From Bacillota bacterium (GTDB lineage: Bacteria > Bacillota > Dethiobacteria > DTU022 > UBA8154): 38,931 bases of DNA. The notes under the pieces are model-generated. The model did not search any database and had not been told where the DNA came from. It saw only the letters and a list, made by a program, of their open reading frames with translations. Shown piece after piece: positions 26,031 through 33,488 of the stretch. The stretch is taken from the NCBI GenBank assembly GCA_030656575.1, contig JAUSPO010000177.1, positions 1 to 38,931 on the forward strand. Reading direction: 5' to 3'. Position 1 is the first letter of the stretch, and each line of letters starts with the position of its first letter. Made by a program: the position numbers and the translations under genes.

Positions 26031-27101
26031 TTAGTTTCCATAAATTTCTGTGTTTTTTTCTATTATTTTTAATGTAGTATTATAGATTTCTTGTCCAGGT
26101 AATCCCTTATCATTTAAATATTTAATATGATTGTCTAACAAGGGCTTAATATCATTAACCCATCTTTCTTCTTCTTCCTTAGAAAGGTAAATTATTTCTA
26201 ATTCGATTCCTTCTTGAGCTAGCCATTCAAATACAAGCTCTGCAAGCCAGTCATAAAAACCAGCGACCACTTCTTCATAGTAATCCTCTGTAACTTTTTC
26301 TATAATGTTTTGAATATCAGGGGGAAGTGAATTCCACTTATCAAGATTCATAACCATGAAGAGCAATTGATTATAAAGCATTGGTGTAATTGTTACATGA
26401 TCTACAACTTCTGCTAACCTAAAACTCTTTAATGTCTCCATCGGGGCTACAACACCTTTAGTTAATCCCCTGGAAATAGCTTCATACTGTTCCGGCATAG
26501 GCAAAACAACACCAGAAGCTCCTAATCTTCTAAGAGCATCTGCTCGTTCTCCCGCAGTAACCCCAATTTCAAGGCCACTTAAATCTTCCTTTCTTTCTAC
26601 TGGAACCTTCGTTAACAAGTCCCCTCTTCCAGTTGTCCAGCTAAATAGATGTTTTACATCTTTAAGTTCATCTGGATTTAGTTCTTTAATTAGATCCATT
26701 TGTACCCAATCTGCGACCTTAGCATTAGGCCATTGAAGACCAGGGACCAATAAAGTTTCAAGAACTGGAAAGCGTCCCCTTGTATATGCATAACACGAAT
26801 GTCCAATATCGGCAGCACCATCAACTACTCCTTCATAAATTTCGGTTCCCGGGATTAATGTTCCACCTGGATAACTCGTAATTTTAACTCGACCATCAGT
26901 AGCTTCTTCTATAGCTTTTATCCAACCTTGAATGAGAACCGTTTCAACTTCATGGACAGGTGGTTGAAAATGAGCAAGTGTCAGTTCAAAGACTTCCTTT
27001 TCTGACGGTTTACCACAACCCACTAATGTTAAAAGAACTATTAAAAATATAATTAATAAAACACAGACCATCTTTCTATCCAGTAATATTTTAAAAAACA
27101 T
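26031..27101 (-). CDS. dctP: TRAP transporter substrate-binding lipoprotein DctP
   Basis: The extracellular solute-binding protein starts with a lipoprotein signal peptide: hydrophobic residues 11-28 and a lipobox LVGC with Cys29. The DctP fold follows, with LTLAHFQPPVHEVETVLIQGW, SYPGGTLIPGTEIYEGV and the conserved central segment DLSGLEIGVTAG (a variant of the usual GLKIR) whose arginine is replaced here. Length 356 is normal. AAGGGGG precedes the ATG. It is the first gene of dctP-dctQ-dctM-pseudo-dctP and has a long leader (about 250 bases) after its operator-controlled promoter. Loss of the usual arginine that grips the carboxylate would suggest an unusual ligand, but my alignment is by eye. 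Confidence 0.9.
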   Translation of the reverse strand: MFFKILLDRKMVCVLLIIFLIVLLTLVGCGKPSEKEVFELTLAHFQPPVHEVETVLIQGWIKAIEEATDGRVKITSYPGGTLIPGTEIYEGVVDGAADIGHSCYAYTRGRFPVLETLLVPGLQWPNAKVADWVQMDLIKELNPDELKDVKHLFSWTTGRGDLLTKVPVERKEDLSGLEIGVTAGERADALRRLGASGVVLPMPEQYEAISRGLTKGVVAPMETLKSFRLAEVVDHVTITPMLYNQLLFMVMNLDKWNSLPPDIQNIIEKVTEDYYEEVVAGFYDWLAELVFEWLAQEGIELEIIYLSKEEEERWVNDIKPLLDNHIKYLNDKGLPGQEIYNTTLKIIEKNTEIYGN

Positions 27102-27345
27102 GTTTTTTCCCCCTTTTTTTAAATAATTTTTAACTCTTTAAATGCATTTTCTCTAAAGATCATTAATTACATAATTATAGTCACCCCCAGTCCTATTAGC
27201 ATTTTCAAAATTATACGAAATTAAGTCGGCAAGTAAAAAGGTAAGGGAAAGACTCCAATAAGAAAATATGAGAAAAATCTAAATCTTAATGATATCTTGG
27301 ACTGGGTTTATTGTTTAAGTAATTAATATAAAATAAATAAATTAT

Positions 27346-27391
27346 ACTTACCGGTTAGTATAATTATAGAAGAATCATTCAGAAAAGTCAA
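27346..27391 (-). promoter_or_regulatory. Sigma-A promoter with TetR-type operator for the TRAP operon
   Basis: On the minus strand TTGACT (27391-27386), 17 bases and TATAAT (27368-27363) form a near-ideal promoter. Three bases later lies the near-palindrome ACTTACCGGTTAGT (plus strand 27346-27359). The symmetry extends to ATTATACT...AGTATAAT, giving 24 bp with a single mismatched pair. The layout is identical to that at 23000-23045. The leader from here to the dctP ATG (27102-27345) has no gene; CCCAGTCC (27186-27193) and GGACTGGG (27299-27306) could pair over 105 bases. Confidence 0.82.
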
Positions 27392-27468
27392 TAGTATTTT
27401 TATATATTTATATATTTGAAAACATAATCTTTACGCAATTCTTAAAAAATATATATGGTTATCTTTAA

Positions 27469-27582
27469 GTTATAGAGAGGATTCGTGATTTCAAGCAGAG
27501 GGCAGTAAGAAGTTTTCTACAGCTAGAGTTTATTACCGAATGTCTTAAGGCTGCCAAGGAGCAACAAACAAAGGCGCCCTAA
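27469..27582 (+). pseudogene. Possible remnant of a glycyl-radical-enzyme activating protein
   Basis: A short plus-strand reading contains FLQLEFITECLKAAKEQ (about 27514-27564), which strongly recalls the GGEPLLQ-EF---LLKA-KE stretch of pyruvate formate-lyase activase-type radical SAM proteins. No start codon, no cysteine motif and no GGEP remains, and the reading ends at a stop at 27580-27582. If real, it is a decayed fragment at the island border. The match is short and judged by eye, so it may be chance. Confidence 0.3.
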
Positions 27583-27595
27583 AAACAAGGCGCCT
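27572..27595 (-). terminator. Possible RNase J terminator hairpin and unexplained flank
   Basis: AGGCGCC (27572-27578) pairs with GGCGCCT (27589-27595) around a 10-base loop. On the minus strand the stem is followed by TTTGTTTG, a weak U tract, about 120 bp after the rnjA stop. The stretch 27596-27712 between the hairpin and rnjA is more GC-rich than its surroundings, with CCGCGTGCCGCGT, and holds no gene I can support. Confidence 0.45.
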
Positions 27596-27712
27596 AAAGC
27601 TTATTAGCCAACTACCGCGTGCCGCGTAAGGAGTTCTGTCGAGCAGTCATCTTCGGCCAAAGTTGAGCCATTCAGGATGACACCCGTAATTACCTCATTA
27701 TTGCTGGCAAAA

Positions 27713-29395
27713 TTATACTTCCATAATGATAGGTAAAATCATAGGCCTGCGGCCGGTTTTTTCCCAGAGAAACTTACTCACTGAATCCTTTATACTGTTT
27801 TTTATAGTAGGCCAATTGGTTACTTTTTTGATCATTAAGCCTTCGATTACTTTCTTAACATTTTCCTTGGCCTCATCCAATAGTTCCTCAGATTCCTTAA
27901 TGTAGACGAATCCCCTGGAAACGAGATCAGGTCCCGATACAATTTTATTTTCTACATTGTCAATTGTTACAACAACAATAAAGATCCCATCTTTGGACAA
28001 AACCTGCCTGTCTCTTAGCACAATACTTCCTACATCACCAACACCCAGGCCGTCTACAAATATTCCTCCTGCCTGTACGGTTGTTGAAACTCGTGCCTGA
28101 GTAGAAGTAAACTCCATTACAGTCCCGTTTTCCACAATAAAAATATTTTCTCGATTCATTCCCAGATTTTCTGCAAGTTTGGCATGATGTATTAAATGAC
28201 GATATTCACCATGGACAGGGATTAAATAGCGGGGACGCAGTAAATTTAACATTAACTTCAACTCTTCCTGGCTTCCATGCCCGGAGACGTGTATTCCTGA
28301 ATTGTTCTCATAAACTACTTTTGCCCCTCTGCGAAAAAGGTTATCTATGGTACGGAAAACCAGCTTTTCATTGCCGGGAATTGAAGTAGCAGCAATCACT
28401 ACAGTGTCACCTGTAATAATCTCCAGTTTCCTGTGATTCGCATTAGCCAACCTTGTCAGTGCAGACATTGGCTCCCCCTGAGTGCCAGTGGTTAATAATA
28501 CCACCTGATTTTGGGGAAACTTTTTAATTTCATCCACCTCGATCAATGTCCCGGGAGGAATATGCAGATAACCAAGCTTATGGGCGATTTCAACTACATT
28601 AACCATGCTTCTGCCGTCCACTGCAATCTTTTTCCCAGAGTAACTTGCAGCGTTCACGATCTGCTGTATGCGGTTAACATTTGAAGCAAAGGTTACAATT
28701 ATTATTCTTCCTTCTGAAGAAAGAAAAATATCTTTTAAGGATTCTCCCACTCCCTGCTCGGAATGAGTGTAGCCGGGACGTTCGGCATTTGTGCTGTCTG
28801 ACAAAGCTACCAGCACTCCTTCTCTGCCTATCTCAGCAAGAGTGTGAAAATCAGTGATTTTTCCCTGGACCGGAGTATGGTCAAACTTAAAATCACTGGT
28901 ATACACAACATTTCCAACTGGTGTCTTCAACACTATCCCCACAGAATCGGGGATACTGTGGTTTGTTGTAAAGAAACTGACTTTAAATGAACCTATGACA
29001 ATTTCATCTTCTGGTTTTATCTCATAAAGAGTTGTTTCATCCAACAGCCTGGCCTCTTCCAGTTTGATCTTTAAAAGACCCAGCGTTAGCCTGGTTCCAT
29101 AAATGGGAACCTTAATTTTTTGTAGAATAAAAGGCAATGCACCGATATGATCTTCGTGGCCATGCGATAGAAATATGCCTTTTATTTTATCTTTATTTTC
29201 AATTAGATAGGTTATATCAGGAATAACCAAATCTACCCCCAGCATCTCCTCTTCGGGAAATTTTAAACCTGCATCCAATACTATTATTTCCTGATCGTAT
29301 TGTACGCAAAACATGTTCTTGCCAATTTCACCTATACCGCCAAGAGGTATAACATAAAGTTTATCCGTTGATCTTTTCTTATCTTTTGTCCCCAA
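27713..29395 (-). CDS. rnj: Ribonuclease J
   Basis: This metallo-beta-lactamase/beta-CASP ribonuclease has 5'-3' exo- and endonuclease activity in mRNA turnover and RNA maturation. It shows VIPLGGIGEIGKNM (15-28), the zinc motif SHGHEDHIGALPF (77-89), SDSTNAERPG, the beta-CASP stretch VTFASNVNRIQQ, GSQEE, VHGEYRHL and the C-terminal domain found in RNase J. Length 560 is normal. The start is TTG with AGAGGTG upstream; no better start exists. Its place after dpaA-dpaB-dapA matches rnjB (ymfA) of Bacillus; whether it is the J1 or J2 type is not decidable here, so I do not choose a letter. Confidence 0.95.
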   Translation of the reverse strand: MGTKDKKRSTDKLYVIPLGGIGEIGKNMFCVQYDQEIIVLDAGLKFPEEEMLGVDLVIPDITYLIENKDKIKGIFLSHGHEDHIGALPFILQKIKVPIYGTRLTLGLLKIKLEEARLLDETTLYEIKPEDEIVIGSFKVSFFTTNHSIPDSVGIVLKTPVGNVVYTSDFKFDHTPVQGKITDFHTLAEIGREGVLVALSDSTNAERPGYTHSEQGVGESLKDIFLSSEGRIIIVTFASNVNRIQQIVNAASYSGKKIAVDGRSMVNVVEIAHKLGYLHIPPGTLIEVDEIKKFPQNQVVLLTTGTQGEPMSALTRLANANHRKLEIITGDTVVIAATSIPGNEKLVFRTIDNLFRRGAKVVYENNSGIHVSGHGSQEELKLMLNLLRPRYLIPVHGEYRHLIHHAKLAENLGMNRENIFIVENGTVMEFTSTQARVSTTVQAGGIFVDGLGVGDVGSIVLRDRQVLSKDGIFIVVVTIDNVENKIVSGPDLVSRGFVYIKESEELLDEAKENVKKVIEGLMIKKVTNWPTIKNSIKDSVSKFLWEKTGRRPMILPIIMEV

Positions 29396-29450
29396 AAAAA
29401 AATAGCACCTCTCTTTCTAATTATATTTGCCGTCCATAATTGTTAATCTA

Positions 29451-29479
29451 ATTATACTTTAAAATTCAAGAAAGAGCAA
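29451..29479 (-). promoter_or_regulatory. Probable sigma-A promoter of the RNase J gene
   Basis: On the minus strand TTGCTC (29479-29474) and TATAAT (29456-29451) are separated by 17 bases. The promoter lies downstream of the dapA terminator and 56 bp before the TTG start, so RNase J can be expressed independently of the sporulation genes. Confidence 0.55.
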
Positions 29480-29512
29480 ATTATTACAGGAGTTTTTGGA
29501 GCAATTAACATA

Positions 29513-29544
29513 AAAAACGCTCCTTTATGATCAGAGCGATTTTA
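29513..29544 (-). terminator. Rho-independent terminator of dpaA-dpaB-dapA
   Basis: On the minus strand CGCTC (29538-29534) pairs with GAGCG (29522-29518) around an 11-base loop, followed by a run of six T. It lies about 25 bp after the dapA stop. Confidence 0.75.
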
Positions 29545-29568
29545 AAACCCTTGTTTATAACAGTACTG

Positions 29569-30453
29569 TTAAACCAACCTATATTTTTGCAATACGTTTT
29601 TAAGCTCTATTTTCATATTTTCCGGCAGTGGCATGAGGGGCAGTCTGGGACTTCCAACTTCCATACCTGTCATCTGGAGCGCCGCTTTGAGGGGAATAGG
29701 GCTTGTCGTCATAAATAAAGCTTTAAATAATGGCATTAACTTCTGATGGATACTTCTGGACTCTGTAATGTCCCCATCCAAAAATGAAGTAATCATTTTT
29801 TTGATTTCCGGTCCCACAAGATGTGAAGCTACACTGACAACCCCCTTACCTCCAATGCTTAAAATGGGAAGCGTCATAGAGTCATCACCGCTGTAGACAT
29901 CAAACCCATCCGGTGCCGCCTCGCAAATATATGTAATCTGTTCCAGGTTACCGCTGGCCTCTTTAATAGAAACAATATTATCTATTACTGCTAATTTTAA
30001 AGTGGTCTCCACTGAGAGGTTTATGACAGTCCTTCCGGGTACATTATATAACATAATAGGTAAAGAAACTGCATCAGCAATATTTTTAAAATGATGATAA
30101 AGGCCTTCCTGGGGAGGCTTATTATAATAGGGAGTTACAAGCATTAGTCCGTCTACGCCTATTTCCTCGGCCTTCCTGCTCATTTCCACAGACTTTTGGG
30201 TTGAATTCCCGCCAGTACCGGCAATTACTATAGCTCTCCCCTTGACTGTATTTACTACTGTTTTATAAATATTAAATTTTTCTTCATCGGACAGAGTGGG
30301 TGATTCTCCGGTAGTTCCTGTCACAACCAGACTATCTGAACCTTTTTCAAGAAGAAGTTCAGCTAATTCTGCCACTTTATCATAATCTACTCTGAAACTT
30401 TGATCAAAGGGAGTTGCCATTGCCGTAATTAAGCAGCCAAAAGTGTTTTTCAT
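29569..30453 (-). CDS. dapA: 4-hydroxy-tetrahydrodipicolinate synthase DapA
   Basis: DapA condenses pyruvate with aspartate semialdehyde, the first step toward lysine, diaminopimelate and dipicolinate. Active-site features are TGTTGE (45-50), Tyr136 in YNVPGRT, Arg141 and the Schiff-base Lys164 in SIKEASGN. Length 294 is typical. The ATG at 30453 is preferred over a TTG at 30459; AAAGGA lies upstream. Placement directly after dpaA-dpaB fits a supply of dihydrodipicolinate precursor for spores. Compared with Bacillus, asd and dapG are missing between dpaB and dapA. Confidence 0.95.
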   Translation of the reverse strand: MKNTFGCLITAMATPFDQSFRVDYDKVAELAELLLEKGSDSLVVTGTTGESPTLSDEEKFNIYKTVVNTVKGRAIVIAGTGGNSTQKSVEMSRKAEEIGVDGLMLVTPYYNKPPQEGLYHHFKNIADAVSLPIMLYNVPGRTVINLSVETTLKLAVIDNIVSIKEASGNLEQITYICEAAPDGFDVYSGDDSMTLPILSIGGKGVVSVASHLVGPEIKKMITSFLDGDITESRSIHQKLMPLFKALFMTTSPIPLKAALQMTGMEVGSPRLPLMPLPENMKIELKNVLQKYRLV

Positions 30454-30551
30454 GAGCAAAACATCCTTTCCAATATTTCGTAGCCATTATATCAGACTCC
30501 ACAATTATTTTCAATTAAAAGGAAAAGACAATAATCACTTTAGCATATTTT

Positions 30552-31145
30552 TCATTTACCGGAACTGCAGTGCAAAAGAGGCTGAAGTTGTTCTCTTTGG
30601 AGCGCTTTTTCTATTGTGGGCAGCAGAAGATCTACTCTTGAGATTAAAGAATTTGGTTTATTAAGCGGATCGTCCTGCCCAAAAGGCACCATGAAAATAT
30701 TTTTTGTTGCCAGTAAAAGACCTATATTTTTCGCATTTATTCCCAATCCATCATTTGTAGCTATACTTAATACTACAGGCAACTGGTTTCGAAGGTGTGC
30801 TTTCGCTGCCATTAAAACTGCTGTGTCCGTGATACCGTGTGCCAGCTTTGCAAGGGTGTTCCCTGTACAGGGAGCAATGGCCAGAATATCAAAAAGCTTT
30901 TGGGGACCGATCGGTTCCGCTTCAGCAATACTCCTAATAATCCTGTTACCTGTCATTTTTTCAAGGTGTTCTTTTATTTCTTTTGCTTCCCCAAAGCGGG
31001 TACTCGTAAATCGAACTGCAGGAGAAATAATGGGAAATATTTGAGAACCAGCAGTTACAAGTTTTTCTACCTCGGAAAAAATTTCATCAATCGTACAATG
31101 AGAGCCGGTTAGAGCAAGGCCAATTTTAATCCCATGAAATTTCAA
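30552..31145 (-). CDS. dpaB: Dipicolinate synthase subunit B (SpoVFB)
   Basis: This flavoprotein-fold subunit of dipicolinate synthase makes dipicolinic acid, the calcium chelator of the spore core, from the DapA product in the mother cell. It starts with KFHGIKIGLALTGSHCTIDE and shows IAPCTGNTLAKLAHGITDTAV and MVPFGQDDP, typical of the family. Length 197 is normal. The start is TTG overlapping the dpaA stop (TTGA), so the two subunits are made together. A 98-bp gap leads to dapA. Confidence 0.94.
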   Translation of the reverse strand: MKFHGIKIGLALTGSHCTIDEIFSEVEKLVTAGSQIFPIISPAVRFTSTRFGEAKEIKEHLEKMTGNRIIRSIAEAEPIGPQKLFDILAIAPCTGNTLAKLAHGITDTAVLMAAKAHLRNQLPVVLSIATNDGLGINAKNIGLLLATKNIFMVPFGQDDPLNKPNSLISRVDLLLPTIEKALQREQLQPLLHCSSGK

Positions 31146-32047
31146 AATTTTTCACCTCTCTTCAATGATGAAACAATAATATCGGGGTAAACCTTACATA
31201 ATATTTTTGCCGCAGTTTGTGGCGCAACTCTGCCAGGCAGCCCAAGTAAAAGGATTGCCTTAAGATTCAACCTTTCTGCAGCTGCAAAATCCACACCCCC
31301 GGGGTGTGAAGCAATATCAATAATAAGAGTGGCCTTATTGATACGATAAAGAATTTCTGCATTTAAAACAAGAGATGGAATAGTGTTGAAGATTATATCA
31401 GCTTTCTTAATCTCCTCTGTAAAATTCTCCAACAATAATGGTTTCATCTTACAAGCCTCTATCCAGGGGAGCACTTCTTTTCTTCTTACAGCAACTGTGA
31501 CTTCTGCTCCTAAGGCCTTTAACGTTCTAGCTAAAATTTGCCCACATCTGCCAAAACCCAGAACTAAGCAGTTACTGTTATGTATTGTAATTTCCGTATT
31601 TGCCATAGCAGTATAAACAGCACCTTCAGCAGTTGGAATAGCATTTGGAACAGAAATTTCATCCATCTCTCTTGTTTCCTTTACTATTATATTTTTTTGG
31701 ATTAATATTTCCTTTAACGATGGCCATACGTATCCTGCAATAAATAAAGTTTTAGGTTTGATTGCTTTTAATATATCGGGTTGGTTAATACAGACCTTTC
31801 CTTTTCCAAAGGGGGTATATACTTCACCATTTGCTTCAATTCCTGTCAGAGGTGTTATAATAACATCAGATATCCTGATTGATTCTATTAAATTATCAGT
31901 CACTGTAATATCCCCAGAGTGAGGATACTTTTCAAAACCATACAAAGATACATTTGCTCCATTTTTTTTCAAATGATAATAGACTTCAACTTCCCGTCTA
32001 TCCCCACCAATTATCAGAATGTTCAATCCTAATAAAATAACATCCAT
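31142..32047 (-). CDS. dpaA: Dipicolinate synthase subunit A (SpoVFA)
   Basis: This is the NAD(P)-binding subunit of dipicolinate synthase. It has an N-terminal segment with LNILIIGGDRREVEVYYHL and a Rossmann domain around residues 155-185 with LVLGFGRCGQILARTLKALGAEV, related to shikimate and hydroxyacid dehydrogenases. Its C-terminal region has the LPGRVAPQTAAKIL stretch. Length 301 is normal. AGAGG lies 9 bases before the ATG. It is the first gene of dpaA-dpaB-dapA, and a sequence matching a sigma-K promoter lies upstream, in line with mother-cell expression late in sporulation. Confidence 0.95.
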   Translation of the reverse strand: MDVILLGLNILIIGGDRREVEVYYHLKKNGANVSLYGFEKYPHSGDITVTDNLIESIRISDVIITPLTGIEANGEVYTPFGKGKVCINQPDILKAIKPKTLFIAGYVWPSLKEILIQKNIIVKETREMDEISVPNAIPTAEGAVYTAMANTEITIHNSNCLVLGFGRCGQILARTLKALGAEVTVAVRRKEVLPWIEACKMKPLLLENFTEEIKKADIIFNTIPSLVLNAEILYRINKATLIIDIASHPGGVDFAAAERLNLKAILLLGLPGRVAPQTAAKILCKVYPDIIVSSLKRGEKF

Positions 32048-32124
32048 CTTGATTGCCTCTCTTTTTGTTAAATTGTATTTTTAAAATTCCTTATGCTTTT
32101 TTATATCTCGCTGAGCTATATTTT

Positions 32125-32152
32125 TATATTATGAATCATTACATAATAATGT
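32125..32152 (-). promoter_or_regulatory. Putative sigma-K promoter of dpaA
   Basis: On the minus strand AC (32152-32151), 17 bases and CATAATATA (32133-32125) fit the sigma-K consensus AC-N16/17-CATANNNTA. It lies about 80 bp before the dpaA start. The region is AT-rich, so chance matches are possible, but dpaA is known to be sigma-K controlled in Bacillus. Confidence 0.5.
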
Positions 32153-32167
32153 GAAAAAACTTCTATC

Positions 32168-32187
32168 GATAGGAAGCGATAGGAAGC
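32168..32187. repeat. Two tandem copies of GATAGGAAGC
   Basis: GATAGGAAGC occurs at 32168-32177 and 32178-32187, followed by a partial third unit GATAAAAAGG. It lies in the 290-bp gap between dpaA and the YflT-like gene. No function is apparent. Confidence 0.6.
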
Positions 32188-32229
32188 GATAAAAAGGGGG
32201 ACTCCCGCTTACTCCACCTGATTATAAAA

Positions 32230-32307
32230 GCCCCACCTACGCTATGCTTAGAGGTGAGGCCTTATCCAAATAATTAGTATAAAAAAACGCGCCATAAAGA
32301 CGCGTTT
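32230..32307 (-). terminator. Two consecutive hairpins downstream of the YflT-like gene
   Basis: The first hairpin met on the minus strand pairs AAACGCG with CGCGTTT (32301-32307 with 32285-32291) and ends in seven T residues, a good terminator. About 20 bp further, GCCTCACCT and AGGTGGGGC (32260-32252 with 32238-32230) form a second stem followed by TTTTA. They close the stress-protein gene before the dpaA promoter. Confidence 0.72.
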
Positions 32308-32337
32308 GTGCAGAAAAATTCTTTACCAAAGAAGCGT

Positions 32338-32832
32338 TTAATGTGCTTCTACATCTTCAGCGCCATTCTCCCTTAATACAGAGGATATCTCCGATACTTC
32401 ATCTTCCTGAGCTTTAATCATAACTAAAATATCGCCTTTTTTTACTCTCTCTTCGAAGTAACGACCTCTTTCTTCCGGGATTCCAGAATCAACCAATCCT
32501 CCCACAAGGCCTCCTCCTACAACTCCAGTGAGAAAAGCAGCTAGAGGACCGGCAGCAATAATCGGGCCAACACCAGGAATTAAAAGTGCGCCCGCCCCGG
32601 CAAGCAGACCCGCAATACCACCCAAAGCTCCACCGGCAAAAACTCCGTCGCCTAAATTCTGGTCCTCCATAGTCAGGCGTTGCCCAGGGTCTGCATCTGG
32701 TTCATAATCCTTTGCTTTTTCATCCCTGGCAACGAGAGATATGTCTCTTTCATAACCATTGCGTTTCAGCTCGTTTATTGCGTCTGTTGCGCTGTCTTTG
32801 CTGCGAAAAACTCCTACAATCGCCTTTGTCAT
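32338..32832 (-). CDS. YflT/GS17M-type stress protein with glycine-zipper segment
   Basis: The 164-residue protein opens with a YflT-like (general stress protein 17M) domain, AIVGVFRSKDSATDAINELKRNGY. A glycine- and alanine-rich hydrophobic hairpin follows (about residues 66-116, with GGIAGLLAGAGALL and GVVGGGLVGGLV), then a C-terminal copy of an alpha/beta ferredoxin-like half ending in DVEAH. The centre looks like a glycine zipper able to enter a membrane. In Bacillus such proteins belong to the general stress response; the exact role is unknown. AGGAGG precedes the ATG. It is transcribed alone, with its own terminator. Confidence 0.75.
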   Translation of the reverse strand: MTKAIVGVFRSKDSATDAINELKRNGYERDISLVARDEKAKDYEPDADPGQRLTMEDQNLGDGVFAGGALGGIAGLLAGAGALLIPGVGPIIAAGPLAAFLTGVVGGGLVGGLVDSGIPEERGRYFEERVKKGDILVMIKAQEDEVSEISSVLRENGAEDVEAH

Positions 32833-32911
32833 AAGTATTCCCTCCTAATTTGGATTGTGACTATATATATTATTTCCAAAGGAGTTTGTTATATTCAGTT
32901 ATTGTAAGATA

Positions 32912-33367
32912 TTAGAACTTACCGCTATGGCCGAATCCCCCATCACCTCGTTCAGTGGAAGGAAGAATTCCAACTTCTTCAAGCTTTACCCTTGTTAAGG
33001 AATGTATAATAAGCTGCGCTATACGTTCTCCTCGCTGAATAAAATAAGTTTCAGTGCCAAGATTTATTAAAATAACATTTATTTCACCCCGGTAATCTGC
33101 GTCAATTGTCCCAGGTGCATTCAAAACAGTAATACCATGCTTTAAGGCCAACCCACTCCTTGGCCTGACTTGTCCCTCATAAGAGTTGGGGATTGCAACA
33201 GCTATTCCTGTAGGTAATAGTTTAAATTTGCCAGGTCTGATTTCAACTTCACTTTCTACTGCGGCAAGCAGGTCCATCCCGGAAGATTCTTTAGTGGCAT
33301 AAGAAGGAAGCGGAAGACCGTGGGCATGAGGTAATCTTTGAACAAAAATGCGAAGCTGCTCTGACAT
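32912..33367 (-). CDS. dut: dUTP diphosphatase (trimeric dUTPase)
   Basis: The enzyme hydrolyses dUTP to dUMP and pyrophosphate, keeping uracil out of DNA and feeding thymidylate synthesis. All five trimeric dUTPase motifs are visible: SGMDLLA (29-35), [10 protein letters not shown] (69-78), [10 protein letters not shown] (86-95), RGERIAQL (112-119) and [10 protein letters not shown] (140-149). The ATG at 33367 (AAAGGAG upstream) gives 151 residues, the normal size; an upstream extension to 33403 has no support. Confidence 0.96.
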   Translation of the reverse strand: MSEQLRIFVQRLPHAHGLPLPSYATKESSGMDLLAAVESEVEIRPGKFKLLPTGIAVAIPNSYEGQVRPRSGLALKHGITVLNAPGTIDADYRGEINVILINLGTETYFIQRGERIAQLIIHSLTRVKLEEVGILPSTERGDGGFGHSGKF

Positions 33368-33426
33368 GATCTTTCTCCTTTGCTTTTTAAATTGTCTGTT
33401 CATTAGTTTTTTGATTACTGATGATA

Positions 33427-33455
33427 ATTCTATTTTTTTTGCCGTTCATTGTCAA
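33427..33455 (-). promoter_or_regulatory. Sigma-A promoter of dut
   Basis: On the minus strand TTGACA (33455-33450) and TAGAAT (33432-33427) are separated by 17 bases, a near-consensus promoter 60 bp before the dut ATG. Confidence 0.7.
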
Positions 33456-33488
33456 TGCAGCACTTTATCCTAATTTTGTTGGAACTTT

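Noticed and set aside
27596-27712. Possible lysine riboswitch (GAGGT and GCCGAAG on the minus strand)
   Set aside because: It lies after the RNase J stop rather than before a gene, and the further conserved lysine riboswitch blocks are missing.
30616-31112. Plus-strand open frames of 91-142 residues opposite dpaB
   Set aside because: They are antisense shadows of dpaB, without ribosome binding sites or recognisable domains.
32168-32187. Tandem GATAGGAAGC as a mini CRISPR or iteron
   Set aside because: Only two full copies, no spacers, no replication or cas gene.
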